Below are positions 16,691-25,991 of a stretch of 64,000 nucleotides of DNA, piece after piece. A program made the translations under genes and the position numbers. The notes beneath the pieces were generated by a model that did no database searches, was not told where the DNA came from, and saw nothing but the letters and a program-made list of their open reading frames with translations. The DNA is from Novosphingobium malaysiense (lineage in GTDB: Bacteria; Pseudomonadota; Alphaproteobacteria; Sphingomonadales; Sphingomonadaceae), in contig NZ_JTDI01000006.1 in assembly GCF_000802225.1 (NCBI RefSeq), positions 62,001-126,000 of the forward strand. Reading direction: 5' to 3'. Within the stretch, counting starts at the first letter, position 1. Each line of letters opens with the position of its first letter.

Positions 16691-18472
16691 ATGACTGATT
16701 CGAATGAAAATCTGGGTTTCGACCCGGAGGAACTCGCGGCGAAATACAAAGCTGAACGCGACAAGCGCCTGCGGACCGACGGCAACGATCAGTATCTGCA
16801 CATGCACGGGCAACTGGCCCGGTACATCGAGGACCCCTACACCGAACGGACGGAACGGGCGCCCATCGAGGAGGACGCCGAGGTCGTCATCATGGGCGGC
16901 GGTTTCGGCGGGTTGCTCGCCGCTGCGCGCCTCAAGGAGGCGGGCGTCGAAGACATCCGGATCATCGAGAAGGGCGGCGACTTCGGAGGAACCTGGTACT
17001 GGAACCGCTATCCGGGCGCCGCGTGCGACACCGAGTCCTACATCTATCTCCCGCTCCTTGAAGAGCTGAACTACATGCCGACCGAAAAGTACGCGCGTCG
17101 GCCAGAGATTTTCGCGCATGCCCAGGCGATCGGCCGTCACTATGACCTCTATCCCAAGGCGATTTTTCAGACGGCCATTACCGAGTTCCGCTGGGACGAA
17201 GACCGCTCCCGGTGGTTGACGCTGACCGATCGTGGCGATGAAATCCGCGCCCGCTTCGTAGTCATGGTGCCCGGTCACTACCAGGAGCCCAAGTTGCCCG
17301 GCATCGCCGGCGTAGAAAGCTTCGAGGGCCACAGTTTCCATACCAGTCGCTGGGACTTCGAATATACCGGGGGCGACGCGCTCGGTGGTCTGGACCGGCT
17401 GCACGACAAGCGGGTGGGCATCATCGGTACGGGGGCCACGGCGATCCAGTGTGTGCCGCACGTCGCGCGGTCCGCAAAGAAACTGTACGTGTTCCAGCGC
17501 ACCCCGTCCGCCGTGGGCGAGCGCAACGACCAGCCAACCGATCCGGACTGGTTCAACCAGTTCAAACCGGGTTGGCAGAAGCGCCGCATGTTGAACTTCA
17601 CCGGAGTATTCGCGGGCCGGATCGGGGACGCCGATCAGGTCAGCGACGGATGGACCAAGCCCTTTATCGAAATGCTGCGGTCGGCTGCACCGGACATGAG
17701 CGAAGAGGAGCGTGCAGAAGCCTTCCAACTGACCGACTACAAGATCATGGAGGGTATCCGGCACAGGGTAGAGGAAACCGTAAAGGACAAGCAGACCGCC
17801 GAGGCGCTGAAGCCGTGGTACAATCGCGTCTGCAAGCGCCCCTGTTTCCACGACGACTATCTTGAAAGCTTCAACAACCCCAATGTCGAACTGGTCGATA
17901 CCGAAGGCCGGGGTGTGGAGCGCATCACGGAAAACGCCGTGATCGTTGGCGACAAGGAATACGAGGTCGATTGCCTGATCTACGCAACCGGGTTCGATCT
18001 TTCGCAGGCGGCGGGTTTTCCCGTCCCGATCATTGGGCGGCACGGTGAAGCCCTTTCGCAGAAGTGGAAAGACGGCGCGATTTCGCTGCACGGATTCCAC
18101 ACGCACGGGTTTCCCAACCTGCTGATCATGAGCACGATCCAGAGCGCGCTCGATGCCAATTTCCCCAATATGCTCGAGGAACAGTCGCGCCACATCGCCT
18201 ATATTCTTTCCGAAGCGAAGAAGCGCGGGGTCACCGAAATTGAAGTAACGGAGGAAGCCGAGGAGGCCTGGCTGGAAGAGCATGAGCGGCATTCGCACAT
18301 CACTATCCAGACATGGGAAAACTGCACGCCGAGCTACTACAACGACGAAGGGCACGTTTCGCGCCACCTGGCCCGCAATGGCGCGTTTGGACTGGGCCCT
18401 CTCGCCTTCATCGACATACTCGAAAAATGGCGCGCGGACGGCAAGTTGGAGGGTCTCGAGTTGCGCAAATGA
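16691..18472 (+). CDS. Baeyer-Villiger monooxygenase (flavin-dependent, class B)
   Basis: A 593-residue flavoprotein. FAD-binding GGGFGG is at 69-74; the downstream GGTWYWNRYPGAACDTES region is highly typical, and the NADPH-binding GTGATA motif follows later. The BVMO fingerprint FxGxxxHxxxW is met by FEGHSFHTSRW, residues 211-221, followed by Asp. The family uses NADPH and O2 to turn ketones into esters or lactones, or oxidises S and N. The ribosome-binding signal before ATG 16691 is AGGGTGAGTGG. It has no signal peptide. The next gene, a ThDP-dependent enzyme, follows after 66 bp, so they may share a transcript. An ester product could go to one of the esterases in this window. Confidence 0.9.
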   Translation: MTDSNENLGFDPEELAAKYKAERDKRLRTDGNDQYLHMHGQLARYIEDPYTERTERAPIEEDAEVVIMGGGFGGLLAAARLKEAGVEDIRIIEKGGDFGGTWYWNRYPGAACDTESYIYLPLLEELNYMPTEKYARRPEIFAHAQAIGRHYDLYPKAIFQTAITEFRWDEDRSRWLTLTDRGDEIRARFVVMVPGHYQEPKLPGIAGVESFEGHSFHTSRWDFEYTGGDALGGLDRLHDKRVGIIGTGATAIQCVPHVARSAKKLYVFQRTPSAVGERNDQPTDPDWFNQFKPGWQKRRMLNFTGVFAGRIGDADQVSDGWTKPFIEMLRSAAPDMSEEERAEAFQLTDYKIMEGIRHRVEETVKDKQTAEALKPWYNRVCKRPCFHDDYLESFNNPNVELVDTEGRGVERITENAVIVGDKEYEVDCLIYATGFDLSQAAGFPVPIIGRHGEALSQKWKDGAISLHGFHTHGFPNLLIMSTIQSALDANFPNMLEEQSRHIAYILSEAKKRGVTEIEVTEEAEEAWLEEHERHSHITIQTWENCTPSYYNDEGHVSRHLARNGAFGLGPLAFIDILEKWRADGKLEGLELRK

Positions 18473-18538
18473 CGTGCTTATTTCCAGGCGTCGGTGCAGC
18501 GTCTTTGAGGCTCAATCCACATCGGCACGTAGCACGGG

Positions 18539-20194
18539 ATGCCCACGGTGGCTGAGGTGGATGATGCGGCTGCTGTCAGCGGCAAGCGGGAATTGATCCG
18601 CCACCTCGTTGCGACGGGGCAGCGCCATCTTTTCGGCTTGCCGGGCAGTTCGATGGTGGCGCCACTGAACGAACTCCAGAGCACGGACATAGAGTTCGTT
18701 CCCGCAATTCATGAATCCGTCGCAGTGGCCGCTGCGGATGGCTATGCCCGCGTGGCAGGTCATGCGACGGTCTTGCTTTACATGCTACCCGGGATGGCGA
18801 ACGGTCTGGGCAACCTCTACAACGCGTGGCGGGACGAATCTCCGCTGACGGTGATTGCCTCCCAGCAGGCCACGCGGCACCGCAGCATTGATGCTACTGT
18901 TGGCGAGGCTGATTTGGTCGGCCTGGCCCGGCCATTTACAAGACTGGCTCACGAGATAGCTCCCGGCATGGACCTCGGCTTCTGGCTGGAAAGGGCGCGC
19001 GCAGTGTCCACGGGACAGGTCCCGGGCCCAGTTTTCCTGTCGATCCCAGAGAACGTGTTCGACGAACCTGTCACGGTGACGAACTCCCGAGCATCCCGCA
19101 ATGATTGCGCCATCGTGCCGGACGTGGCGAAAGTGGCCGAAGCCCTTGGAGAGGCAGAACGACCGTTGATTGTGGTTGGTGGCCAACTTCGCCGGTTCGG
19201 TGGTGCTCAGGTGCTCGAGGATCTCTCCGAAAAGCATGGTATCGCTGTGGCTTATGAGCCCGGCTTTCAGGACAGGTTGGGCATCGCGCCCGGCCATGAG
19301 AACGCCTTTGGCAATCTGTTGCTGCTGCCCGAAATGGAAGCGGAAGCAGATGTTGTCGTCGTGCTCGGTGGCCGCCTTTTGCTTGAGGCCCATCCACGCC
19401 CCGCTTGGTTTGCAGGTGCAACGTTTCTGGCCCATGTGAACGCCGACCCGTTCAAGCTCGAGGAGACAAAAGTCGCCGACTGGGCTTGTGCATGCGATCC
19501 TGCTCAGTTCGTCCGGACGCTGCACGGCACCATGACAGAATTTGAAGGGCAGGAGGCTGTTCGGGCGCGGCGAAAGGCTTGGCTCGATACACTTCGCGCT
19601 CAATCCGGATCAGGGTCAGGCGATCAGGCCTTTGCCAGCTATGCCTGCGTCGTCGGTGCTTTGCACGACGCGCTTGACCAGGGCTGGGTGGTAGACGAGG
19701 CGGTCATGGCCTCGCCTGTCCTGCACGCGGCCCTTTCGTCTCTCGACGGCCGGCGTTACGTGGGGACGGCGGGTGGTTCACTTGGCTGGGGGCCGGCTGC
19801 TGCTGCGGGCGTGGCTATTGCCTCAGGTGAGCCGGTAACCTGCATCGTAGGTGACGGAGCGCTGCGGTTCGGCGCGCTGGGATTGTGGACCATTCGGTCG
19901 TGCAACCTTCCTGTTACGATCGTCGTGCTGGACAATGGTGGCTATGGGTCGACCCGATTTTTCGAGCGTCAATATGTAGCCCGCTTGCAGGAACGGGGAG
20001 GGGGAAACCCGCCCGGATACTTGGGTAGTAATCTACGCGATGCAGGGTCAACGGTGGAAAGCATTATTGAGGGGTTTGGCATCCCGGTATCAGTGGTCCG
20101 TGAAGGGGAGGACCCGCGAGAGGCCGTGGAACGGGCTTGGGCCGCGCGCATTCGAGGACCCAATGCGGTCGTTGTCCAGATGGGTTTTGAGTAG
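18539..20194 (+). CDS. ThDP-dependent decarboxylase/acetolactate-synthase-like enzyme
   Basis: A 551-residue member of the family that includes benzoylformate decarboxylase, acetolactate synthase and related lyases. Domain order is normal: N-terminal pyrimidine-binding domain with the conserved Glu in FVPAIHESVAVAAADGYARV, a central domain, and a C-terminal pyrophosphate-binding domain with the GDG...N motif (GDGALRFGAL to VVLDNGGYG). It probably forms or breaks a C-C bond next to a carbonyl; benzoylformate-type decarboxylation is one reasonable option, but the sequence gives no reliable substrate. ATG 18539 has only a weak ribosome-binding site. It follows the monooxygenase gene and ends just before an IS3 remnant. 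Confidence 0.8.
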   Translation: MPTVAEVDDAAAVSGKRELIRHLVATGQRHLFGLPGSSMVAPLNELQSTDIEFVPAIHESVAVAAADGYARVAGHATVLLYMLPGMANGLGNLYNAWRDESPLTVIASQQATRHRSIDATVGEADLVGLARPFTRLAHEIAPGMDLGFWLERARAVSTGQVPGPVFLSIPENVFDEPVTVTNSRASRNDCAIVPDVAKVAEALGEAERPLIVVGGQLRRFGGAQVLEDLSEKHGIAVAYEPGFQDRLGIAPGHENAFGNLLLLPEMEAEADVVVVLGGRLLLEAHPRPAWFAGATFLAHVNADPFKLEETKVADWACACDPAQFVRTLHGTMTEFEGQEAVRARRKAWLDTLRAQSGSGSGDQAFASYACVVGALHDALDQGWVVDEAVMASPVLHAALSSLDGRRYVGTAGGSLGWGPAAAAGVAIASGEPVTCIVGDGALRFGALGLWTIRSCNLPVTIVVLDNGGYGSTRFFERQYVARLQERGGGNPPGYLGSNLRDAGSTVESIIEGFGIPVSVVREGEDPREAVERAWAARIRGPNAVVVQMGFE

Positions 20195-20246
20195 CCCCTA
20201 GATTTCTGGACGCCTTCTATCCTAATTTTGAGGACAGGAGACGACG

Positions 20247-20417
20247 ATGGGGAAGCCCGATTTCAGCGATGAGTTCAAGCGTGACGCGGTGGCACAAATC
20301 ACCGAACGTGGGTACGCTATTGTCCCGCGAGATCCGACTGCACAGGCGGCACGTGACCAGCACAAGCTGGTTGATGAGAAAATGCTTGGCGCTGTTCCCA
20401 GAAATGAGGAGCCCTGA
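20247..20417 (+). pseudogene. IS3-family OrfA remnant
   Basis: A 56-codon frame starts MGKPDFSDEFKRDAVAQI, which matches the N-terminus of IS3-type OrfA transposase proteins, then loses all similarity and stops. About 40-50 bp upstream, a C-rich stretch followed by TTTCTGGAC (near 20195-20212) resembles an IS3 terminal region. There is no OrfB and no matching right end nearby, so this is an old deletion remnant rather than an element that can move. It lies between the ThDP enzyme and the GMC operon and may mark a junction. Confidence 0.6.
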
Positions 20418-20502
20418 CGACTGGACCTCTCCTTGACGTCGGGCGCGCCATCAAGCCTGTCGTCTGGAAATTTCGGTTTTCAGGCTAATCCGGTGGGGCT
20501 TC

Positions 20503-22113
20503 CTATGCGCGGGTGCCGAGGATATGCGCGGCGCCCTTCTCGCCGATCATGATCGTGGCGGCATTCGTGTTGCCCGAAGTGACTGTTGGCATCACTGATG
20601 CATCGATCACGCGCAGTCCTTCCACGCCGTGAACGCGCAGTTCGGGATCGACGACGGCGCACGCATCGCTGCCCATGCGGGCCGTGCCCGAGTAGTGCAG
20701 CGCGGTTCCGGCGACGCGGTCGATGTGCGCGTCGAGGGCGTCGTCATCCTCGCCGGTGAGGTCCGGCGTCACTTCCGCAACGCCCAATGCGCGCAAGGGC
20801 GCCGCGGCGGCGATGCGCCCGAGCAGCCGCAGACCGGCGCGGAGCACGGTGCGGTCCTCGCCGGAGGACAGCGAGTTGAACACGATCTTGCCCTCGACGC
20901 GCGGGTCTGCGGAAGCGATGCGGACATGCCCCCGGCTTTCGGGCCGCAAGTGATAGGCGGACAGCTGAAATCCCGAACCGGAGGCCAGCCCGCTGGGCGA
21001 GGCGGGATCGATCAGGAACGGGCTGAACCCGATCTGGAGATCGGGCGCTTCCAGTCCCGCCCGGCTCTTGACGTAACCGCCGACCAGCGAAGCGCCAAGC
21101 GCAAGCGGGCCGCTGCCGCTGGCGAGATAGCGCAGGCCCGCGCCGAGCATCTTCGCTCGGCTCGCCATCATCGCATTGACGGTATGCGGACTGTCGACAC
21201 GGAAGCTGCGGCCGGCCTGGAGGTGGTCCATCAGGTTGGCGCCGACACCGGGCAGATCGTGGACGAGGGGAATACCATGTTCCACGAGCAGGTCGCCGGG
21301 CCCGATGCCCGAACGCTGGAGCAGTTGCGGCGAATGCAGCGCCCCGGCGCTGACGATGACCTCGGCCCCGGCTTGCGCGGTGATGTGCTCGCCATGGCGC
21401 TCGTAGACGACGCCGGTGGCGCGGCGACCGTCGAAGGTCACGCGCTCGACGAAGGCCTCGCTGACGATCGTGAGGTTGGGGCGGTTGCAGTTGGGGGCGA
21501 GGTAGGTCTGCCAGGTCGAGGAGCGGCGGCCGCGCCAGGTGGTGAGATGGTGGTAGCCGACACCGCCATGGCTGCCGGCGGCATGGTCGTCGTTGCGCGG
21601 AATGCCGACTTCCCCGGCCGCCGCGATGAAGGCATCGCCGAGTGGGGTCCGCCACCGCGTCGCCTCGACACCGAGCGGGCCCTCGCCGCCGTGCCAGGCG
21701 TCGGCGCCGGCGGCATAGCGCTCCGCCTTGCGGAAGTAGGGCAGGACCTCGTCGTAGTCCCAACCGACCGCGCCGAGCTGGCGCCACAGCGCATAGTCGT
21801 AGGGGAAGCCACGCACATAGACCATGCCGTTGACCGCGCTCGATCCGCCGACGATGTTCCCGCGCATCACCGATAGTCGGCGACCGCCAAGCGCGGCTTC
21901 GGGCTCGGACATGCCGGTCCAGACGTAGCGCGGGTCGCGCAGGATCTTGCCGAAGCCGAGCGGCACCTTCGACCAGGTGCTGCGATTGTCGGGGCCGACT
22001 TCGAGCAGCAGCACGCGTCGGCGCGGGTCCTCGCTCAGTCTTGCGGCAACGACCGCACCAGCAGAGCCCGAGCCGACGACGATGTAGTCGAAGCTTGCCG
22101 TCGTTTCGGTCAT
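20503..22113 (-). CDS. GMC-family FAD oxidoreductase (choline dehydrogenase-like)
   Basis: A 536-residue protein from ATG 22113 with GGGAG 6 nt upstream. Residues 14-19 GSGSAG form the ADP-binding motif of the FAD domain (MTETTASFDYIVVGSGSAG). The sequence runs through MRGNIVGGSSAVNGMVYVRG and the C-terminal GTALHYSGTARMG stretch, which holds the catalytic His, to a typical GMC end. The family oxidises primary or secondary alcohols. It is the last gene of an operon with a SnoaL-like protein, a TauD-type dioxygenase and a binding-protein-fold protein. No signal peptide or Tat motif. The substrate could be a small alcohol released by the dioxygenase, which is inference. Confidence 0.9.
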   Translation of the reverse strand: MTETTASFDYIVVGSGSAGAVVAARLSEDPRRRVLLLEVGPDNRSTWSKVPLGFGKILRDPRYVWTGMSEPEAALGGRRLSVMRGNIVGGSSAVNGMVYVRGFPYDYALWRQLGAVGWDYDEVLPYFRKAERYAAGADAWHGGEGPLGVEATRWRTPLGDAFIAAAGEVGIPRNDDHAAGSHGGVGYHHLTTWRGRRSSTWQTYLAPNCNRPNLTIVSEAFVERVTFDGRRATGVVYERHGEHITAQAGAEVIVSAGALHSPQLLQRSGIGPGDLLVEHGIPLVHDLPGVGANLMDHLQAGRSFRVDSPHTVNAMMASRAKMLGAGLRYLASGSGPLALGASLVGGYVKSRAGLEAPDLQIGFSPFLIDPASPSGLASGSGFQLSAYHLRPESRGHVRIASADPRVEGKIVFNSLSSGEDRTVLRAGLRLLGRIAAAAPLRALGVAEVTPDLTGEDDDALDAHIDRVAGTALHYSGTARMGSDACAVVDPELRVHGVEGLRVIDASVMPTVTSGNTNAATIMIGEKGAAHILGTRA

Positions 22114-22210
22114 CCCATTCTCCCGGATTGGTCGTCCTGATCGGCGTGACATTCCGCGCCTTCGCGTGGCCTCGCCACGTCCATGGCCTGTTGTCGAAGG
22201 ACTTGAACGG

Positions 22211-23290
22211 TCACGCCGGCACCGGGTGGAGGCCGTCGGCGGCGATTGCGCTGAACAGGAACAGGCGCGGCCCCTTGAGCGCCTTGCGCTCGTCCGGACC
22301 AAATCCCATCCAGCTGCCGGCGCCGCCGGTGGCGCAGGGAAGGCCGCGAACCGCTTCGAGACCGGCCCGGATGCCCGCGCGTGTCAATGCGGGCGCATGG
22401 GCCACCCCGGCGAGCATGAGCTGCATGAGGTCATAGCCGAAGCAGGCCGACGCGCCGGCAGGCCGGGTCCCGTGGTGTGCCGCGTAACGGTCGAACATGT
22501 CCGTAGCTACGGAATTGCAGGGATCTACCATGTCTGTCGCGATCCAGCCGGAAAGCGCCGCGCGCGCCTCGGCATCGCGGGCAGCGGCGAGCGCAAAGCC
22601 GCAGTTCCCGAAGCAGGGCACTTGCCAGTCCTGCGCGGTGATGGCGCGGGCCAGCGGCACGCCGAGGAAGAACAGTCCCATCGCCACGACCGCATCGGCG
22701 CCGCTAGCGCGAGCGGCGGCAACGGCCGCATCGATATCGCTTCCGTCCGGCGCAAGAGAAAGTTCGGCGGCGATGGCGATGCCGAGTGCTTCGGCCGCAC
22801 GGCGGAACGGGCCGAGGTAGGCGGCGCCGTAATCACCGCTGCCGCGAAAGCAGGCGACCTTTCGCAGCCCCTTGTGCGCGGCAAGATAGGCGAGGGCAGG
22901 GCCTTCTTCGGAGAGCGATCCCGCCTGGAACTGGAAAGTCCACGGCCCGCAGGCGCGGTCGGTACCCGCCCAGTGGATCGCCGGCATCTCGCGCGCTTCG
23001 ATCGAAGGATGGAGCGCGAGGATGCACGGTGTCGTCGAAGGGCCGATCATGGCCAGCACGCGCGGATCGTCGGCCAGCGCCTCCCACGCGGCCTGCGTCG
23101 CGGCGACGTTGGCATGGCTCCCGGCGGCGCTGCGCTGCGCCTCGGCAACGACCAGTTCGATGGGCCTGCCGTGCAGCCCCCCCGATGCGTTTGCGGCGTC
23201 GAGCGCGAGCCGCATCGCGTTCATGCCGAGATCGTGCTCGGGCGGCGTGGGCACATCGCGCAGCACGCCGATGCGGACCGGCGCGGTCAC
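22211..23290 (-). CDS. Leu/Ile/Val-type periplasmic-binding fold protein without signal peptide
   Basis: From the GTG at 23290, which overlaps the TauD stop codon as GTGA, the protein has 359 residues. VRIGVLRDVP and the following region match the Peripla_BP_6 fold of branched-chain-amino-acid-type receptors. The N-terminus starts straight at the first beta strand: no signal peptide, no lipobox. No permease or ATPase of an ABC transporter is in the window. It therefore probably stays in the cytoplasm unless the true start is further upstream inside TauD. A sensing role like that of the AmiC regulator, or a non-transport role, is possible. Its operon partners are a SnoaL-like protein, TauD and GMC oxidoreductase. 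Confidence 0.82.
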   Translation of the reverse strand: MTAPVRIGVLRDVPTPPEHDLGMNAMRLALDAANASGGLHGRPIELVVAEAQRSAAGSHANVAATQAAWEALADDPRVLAMIGPSTTPCILALHPSIEAREMPAIHWAGTDRACGPWTFQFQAGSLSEEGPALAYLAAHKGLRKVACFRGSGDYGAAYLGPFRRAAEALGIAIAAELSLAPDGSDIDAAVAAARASGADAVVAMGLFFLGVPLARAITAQDWQVPCFGNCGFALAAARDAEARAALSGWIATDMVDPCNSVATDMFDRYAAHHGTRPAGASACFGYDLMQLMLAGVAHAPALTRAGIRAGLEAVRGLPCATGGAGSWMGFGPDERKALKGPRLFLFSAIAADGLHPVPA

Positions 23291-24141
23291 GCCGGGCCGA
23301 TCGGGCGCTCGCCGGCGACGTAGCTTTTCTGCAGAACCCGCTCGCCGTGATAGTCCTGCACCGCGTAGTGCTGGAACGAGCGGTTGTCCCACAGCGCGAG
23401 GTCGTTGACGCGCCATTGCCAGCGCATGGTGAACTCTGGCGATTCGGCATGGCGCCACAGCATCCGCAGCAGGCTGTCGCTCTCGTGCGCGGAGAGGCCG
23501 ACAACGGACTCGGTCCACAGTTCATTGACAAACAGCGCCTTGCGCCCGGTCTCGGGATGGACACGCACCACCGGATGGATGCTGCGCAGCTCTTCCTGCA
23601 GGTGGCCGGTGGCCTTGCCGCCGAGGAGCGGCAGCGTCTTGTAGGCCGAGTGCTCGGCCTGGAGCCCGTCGATCAGCCGCCTGATCGGTTCGGACAGCGT
23701 CTCGTAGGCGGCGATCATGCTGCCCCAGCAAGTGTCGCCGCCGCCGCTTTCGGGCAGCCGCAGCGCGCGCAGCGCCAGGAAGGCGGCCGGCGCCGGGGCC
23801 AGCGTCGAATCCATGTGCCAGATCGCCGTCGCACGGCGCTGCTGGTAGGTGGGCATGTCGTGGACTGTGGTCGCCTCGCTTGGCGGACTCAGCGCGGCGG
23901 TCGAGAACGGGTCGGTGGCAAGCTCGCCGAAATTGCGCATGAATGCGGCGTACTGCTCGCGCGTGAGATCCTGGTCGCGAAAGAACACGACGCCGTGCTC
24001 GATCACGGCGCGGCGGATGCGTTCGACCGTCGCGCCATCGAGCGTCTCGCACAAGTCCACGCCGGAGGCCACGGCGCCCACGGCAGGGGTGATCGGAGCG
24101 ATGTCGAGCTGCGAGACGGCCGTGGTCATTGGCTTGCTCAC
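23287..24141 (-). CDS. TauD/TfdA-family 2-oxoglutarate-dependent dioxygenase
   Basis: A 284-residue enzyme using Fe(II), O2 and 2-oxoglutarate. The HxD iron ligands are His109 and Asp111 (WHMDS), the distal His is His258 (NRSFQHYA), and the 2-oxoglutarate-binding Arg is Arg268 (GERVLQKS). The start is a GTG overlapping the preceding stop (GTGA); an ATG 4 codons later is possible. Homologues remove sulfonate, ether or hydrocarbon groups by hydroxylation. It is coupled to the SnoaL-like gene upstream and the binding-fold gene downstream. All three family residues for iron are present, so it should be active. Substrate unknown. Confidence 0.9.
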   Translation of the reverse strand: MSKPMTTAVSQLDIAPITPAVGAVASGVDLCETLDGATVERIRRAVIEHGVVFFRDQDLTREQYAAFMRNFGELATDPFSTAALSPPSEATTVHDMPTYQQRRATAIWHMDSTLAPAPAAFLALRALRLPESGGGDTCWGSMIAAYETLSEPIRRLIDGLQAEHSAYKTLPLLGGKATGHLQEELRSIHPVVRVHPETGRKALFVNELWTESVVGLSAHESDSLLRMLWRHAESPEFTMRWQWRVNDLALWDNRSFQHYAVQDYHGERVLQKSYVAGERPIGPA

Positions 24142-24605
24142 CGGTTCGTACCGCCCATCAGATCGTCCTGGACGGCGTGCTTCTCGCTCCAGAGGAAGCG
24201 GATGTCGCGCGTGGCGATGAACCAGGCGTCGCCCTCGCGGGCGTAAGTGTCGTGGTAGCGGATGACCACGTTAAGCGAGGCGGACCGGTCGGCCAGCAGA
24301 TGCCGCGCCGTGCACAGCACTTCGCCTTTGGCCCGGTCGCCAGAGACCTCGAAAAGGTAGTTGGTCATCATGTGCGTGGTATCGGCGTAGGCCCCGCGCA
24401 TAGCTCGCGGGATCTCGGCCAGCTGCTCGTGGCCGGAGAGATCCGCGAATGGCTGTTCGGCATTGGGGTGAAAGCTTCGCAGACGCGCGTCCGGGAGGAA
24501 CAGAGCCTGCAGTGCAGGTATGTCGCAGGCGTCGATAGCGGCCGCGTAACGGAAGGCGAGTTGATTCAGGGCGACGATGTCCTCGGTTTGGCCAGTCGAC
24601 GTCAT
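24138..24605 (-). CDS. SnoaL/NTF2-like protein
   Basis: A 155-residue protein from ATG 24605, with a strong GGAGGGG ribosome-binding site; the open frame before it is not conserved. It starts MTSTGQTEDIVALNQLAFRYAAAID and contains the family pattern of paired acidic and His residues around TTHMMTNYLFEV, as in SnoaL_4 proteins. It is the first gene of the four-gene operon and its stop codon overlaps the GTG start of the TauD gene. These proteins are often hydratases or isomerases or scaffold small substrates; the precise reaction is unknown. Confidence 0.78.
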   Translation of the reverse strand: MTSTGQTEDIVALNQLAFRYAAAIDACDIPALQALFLPDARLRSFHPNAEQPFADLSGHEQLAEIPRAMRGAYADTTHMMTNYLFEVSGDRAKGEVLCTARHLLADRSASLNVVIRYHDTYAREGDAWFIATRDIRFLWSEKHAVQDDLMGGTNR

Positions 24606-24854
24606 CGCATCCCCTCCTTCACGGTTCTTTCGGAGCAAGATGCAGATTGACCTCGGGGATGCAATATGGGGGCATCTTCCGGTACAGAAAAATCGCGGCA
24701 AAGCGGCCCTTCAGCGGTCTTGCTTGTCTTTCCGAAACTAACCCATGCTCAGCCACAGTACAGTTTCCACAACTTCCCACTGGCGTATCGGCAATCTCGC
24801 ACCCTATGCTCTTTTGCAAAGAAAAGAATGGCGGTCTGGAGGGGCTGAAAGGCA

Positions 24855-25991
24855 ATGCGTCATGTACTGACACCCGATCAGGAACTATTTCAGGATACGA
24901 CGGCGCGCTTCCTCGCCGATCGCGCACCGCTAAGTCGGCTGCGCAAATTGCGGGACGACCCGGCAGGATATGAACCCGATTACTGGAGGGATGGAGGCGA
25001 GCTCGGCTGGTGCATGCCACTGGTCGGCGAGGACGAGGGGGGCGGTTCCGTCAGCGGGAGAGGCATAGTCGATCTCTCGCTGCTGGCATACGAGTTCGGA
25101 CGCCACGCCGCGCCCGGCCCGCTCGTGGATTGCAACGTGGTTGCAGCTGCGCTCTCCGGACAGCCTGGCGAAATGCAGCAGAACGCGCTGGGCGAAGTGC
25201 TAACCGGCAAGGCGATTGCCGCATCCTGTCTTGGGGCTGCGCCATGGCAAGAGCTTGGCAAAGCCGGCGTGACAATCCGCAAGGATGGGAGCCAGCTGGT
25301 CATCTCGGGCTCTGTACGTCCGGTTGAATCGGCCTCGCAGGCGAGCTGGCTGCTGGTTACCGGGGCGAGTGATGGGGGGCGTACCCAGGTGCTCGTTCCC
25401 GCGTCCGCCACCGGCCTCGAGGTGAGGCCGCTCAAGAGCATCGATGTCACTCGCCGTTTCGGTCAGGTTACTTTCGCTGACGTGCATGTGCCCGAAAGCG
25501 CTATTGTCGGAACATTTGCCGAAGCCGAGGCGCAGATCGCCCAACAAATTCGCCATGCCGCAGTCATTCTCACTGCCGAATCGGTAGGGGCAATGGATTC
25601 GGCATTCGACATGACGGTGGACTGGGCGTTCGAGCGCTATACTTTCGGCCGGGCGCTTGCATCCTATCAGGCGCTCAAGCACCGCTTCGCGGACATGAAA
25701 TCATGGTTGGAGGCCAGCCATGCGATCAGCGACGCTGCGGCCGACGCCGTGGCCGACGCGTCAGATACTGCGGATGAGGTGTGCAGTGCGGCCAAGTCCT
25801 ATGTCGGCCAACAGGGAGTCGAACTGGCGCAGGATTGCGTGCAGTTGCACGGCGGCATTGGCGTTACATACGAACACGATCTGCATTTCTACTTGCGCAG
25901 GGTAACGCTGGACCGACTACTCTATGGAACACCGGCCGAGCACCGGCGCATGATCGGGTCAATGCAGATCAAGCAGGACGTGATGGCATGA
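24855..25991 (+). CDS. acyl-CoA dehydrogenase, subunit 1 of a likely pair
   Basis: A 378-residue FAD-dependent acyl-CoA dehydrogenase starting MRHVLTPDQELFQ at 24855 with AAAGG nearby. The central FAD/acyl-binding region is recognisable, and the C-terminal signature is VQLHGGIGVTYEHDLHFYLRR. Its stop overlaps the next gene's start (ATGA at 25988-25991). In the mycobacterial FadE/ChsE pairs of steroid side-chain degradation, one gene encodes each half of an alpha2beta2 enzyme, and this gene arrangement resembles them. The divergent SnoaL operon is 249 bp upstream. Confidence 0.9.
   Translation: MRHVLTPDQELFQDTTARFLADRAPLSRLRKLRDDPAGYEPDYWRDGGELGWCMPLVGEDEGGGSVSGRGIVDLSLLAYEFGRHAAPGPLVDCNVVAAALSGQPGEMQQNALGEVLTGKAIAASCLGAAPWQELGKAGVTIRKDGSQLVISGSVRPVESASQASWLLVTGASDGGRTQVLVPASATGLEVRPLKSIDVTRRFGQVTFADVHVPESAIVGTFAEAEAQIAQQIRHAAVILTAESVGAMDSAFDMTVDWAFERYTFGRALASYQALKHRFADMKSWLEASHAISDAAADAVADASDTADEVCSAAKSYVGQQGVELAQDCVQLHGGIGVTYEHDLHFYLRRVTLDRLLYGTPAEHRRMIGSMQIKQDVMA

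Noticed and set aside
16658..18367. Minus-strand open frame opposite the Baeyer-Villiger monooxygenase
   Set aside because: It is antisense to the BVMO fingerprint region and has no recognisable domain.
20629..21876. Plus-strand open frame opposite the GMC oxidoreductase
   Set aside because: Overlaps a gene with FAD motif and proper length; translated product is low-complexity Gly/Ala/Arg-rich.
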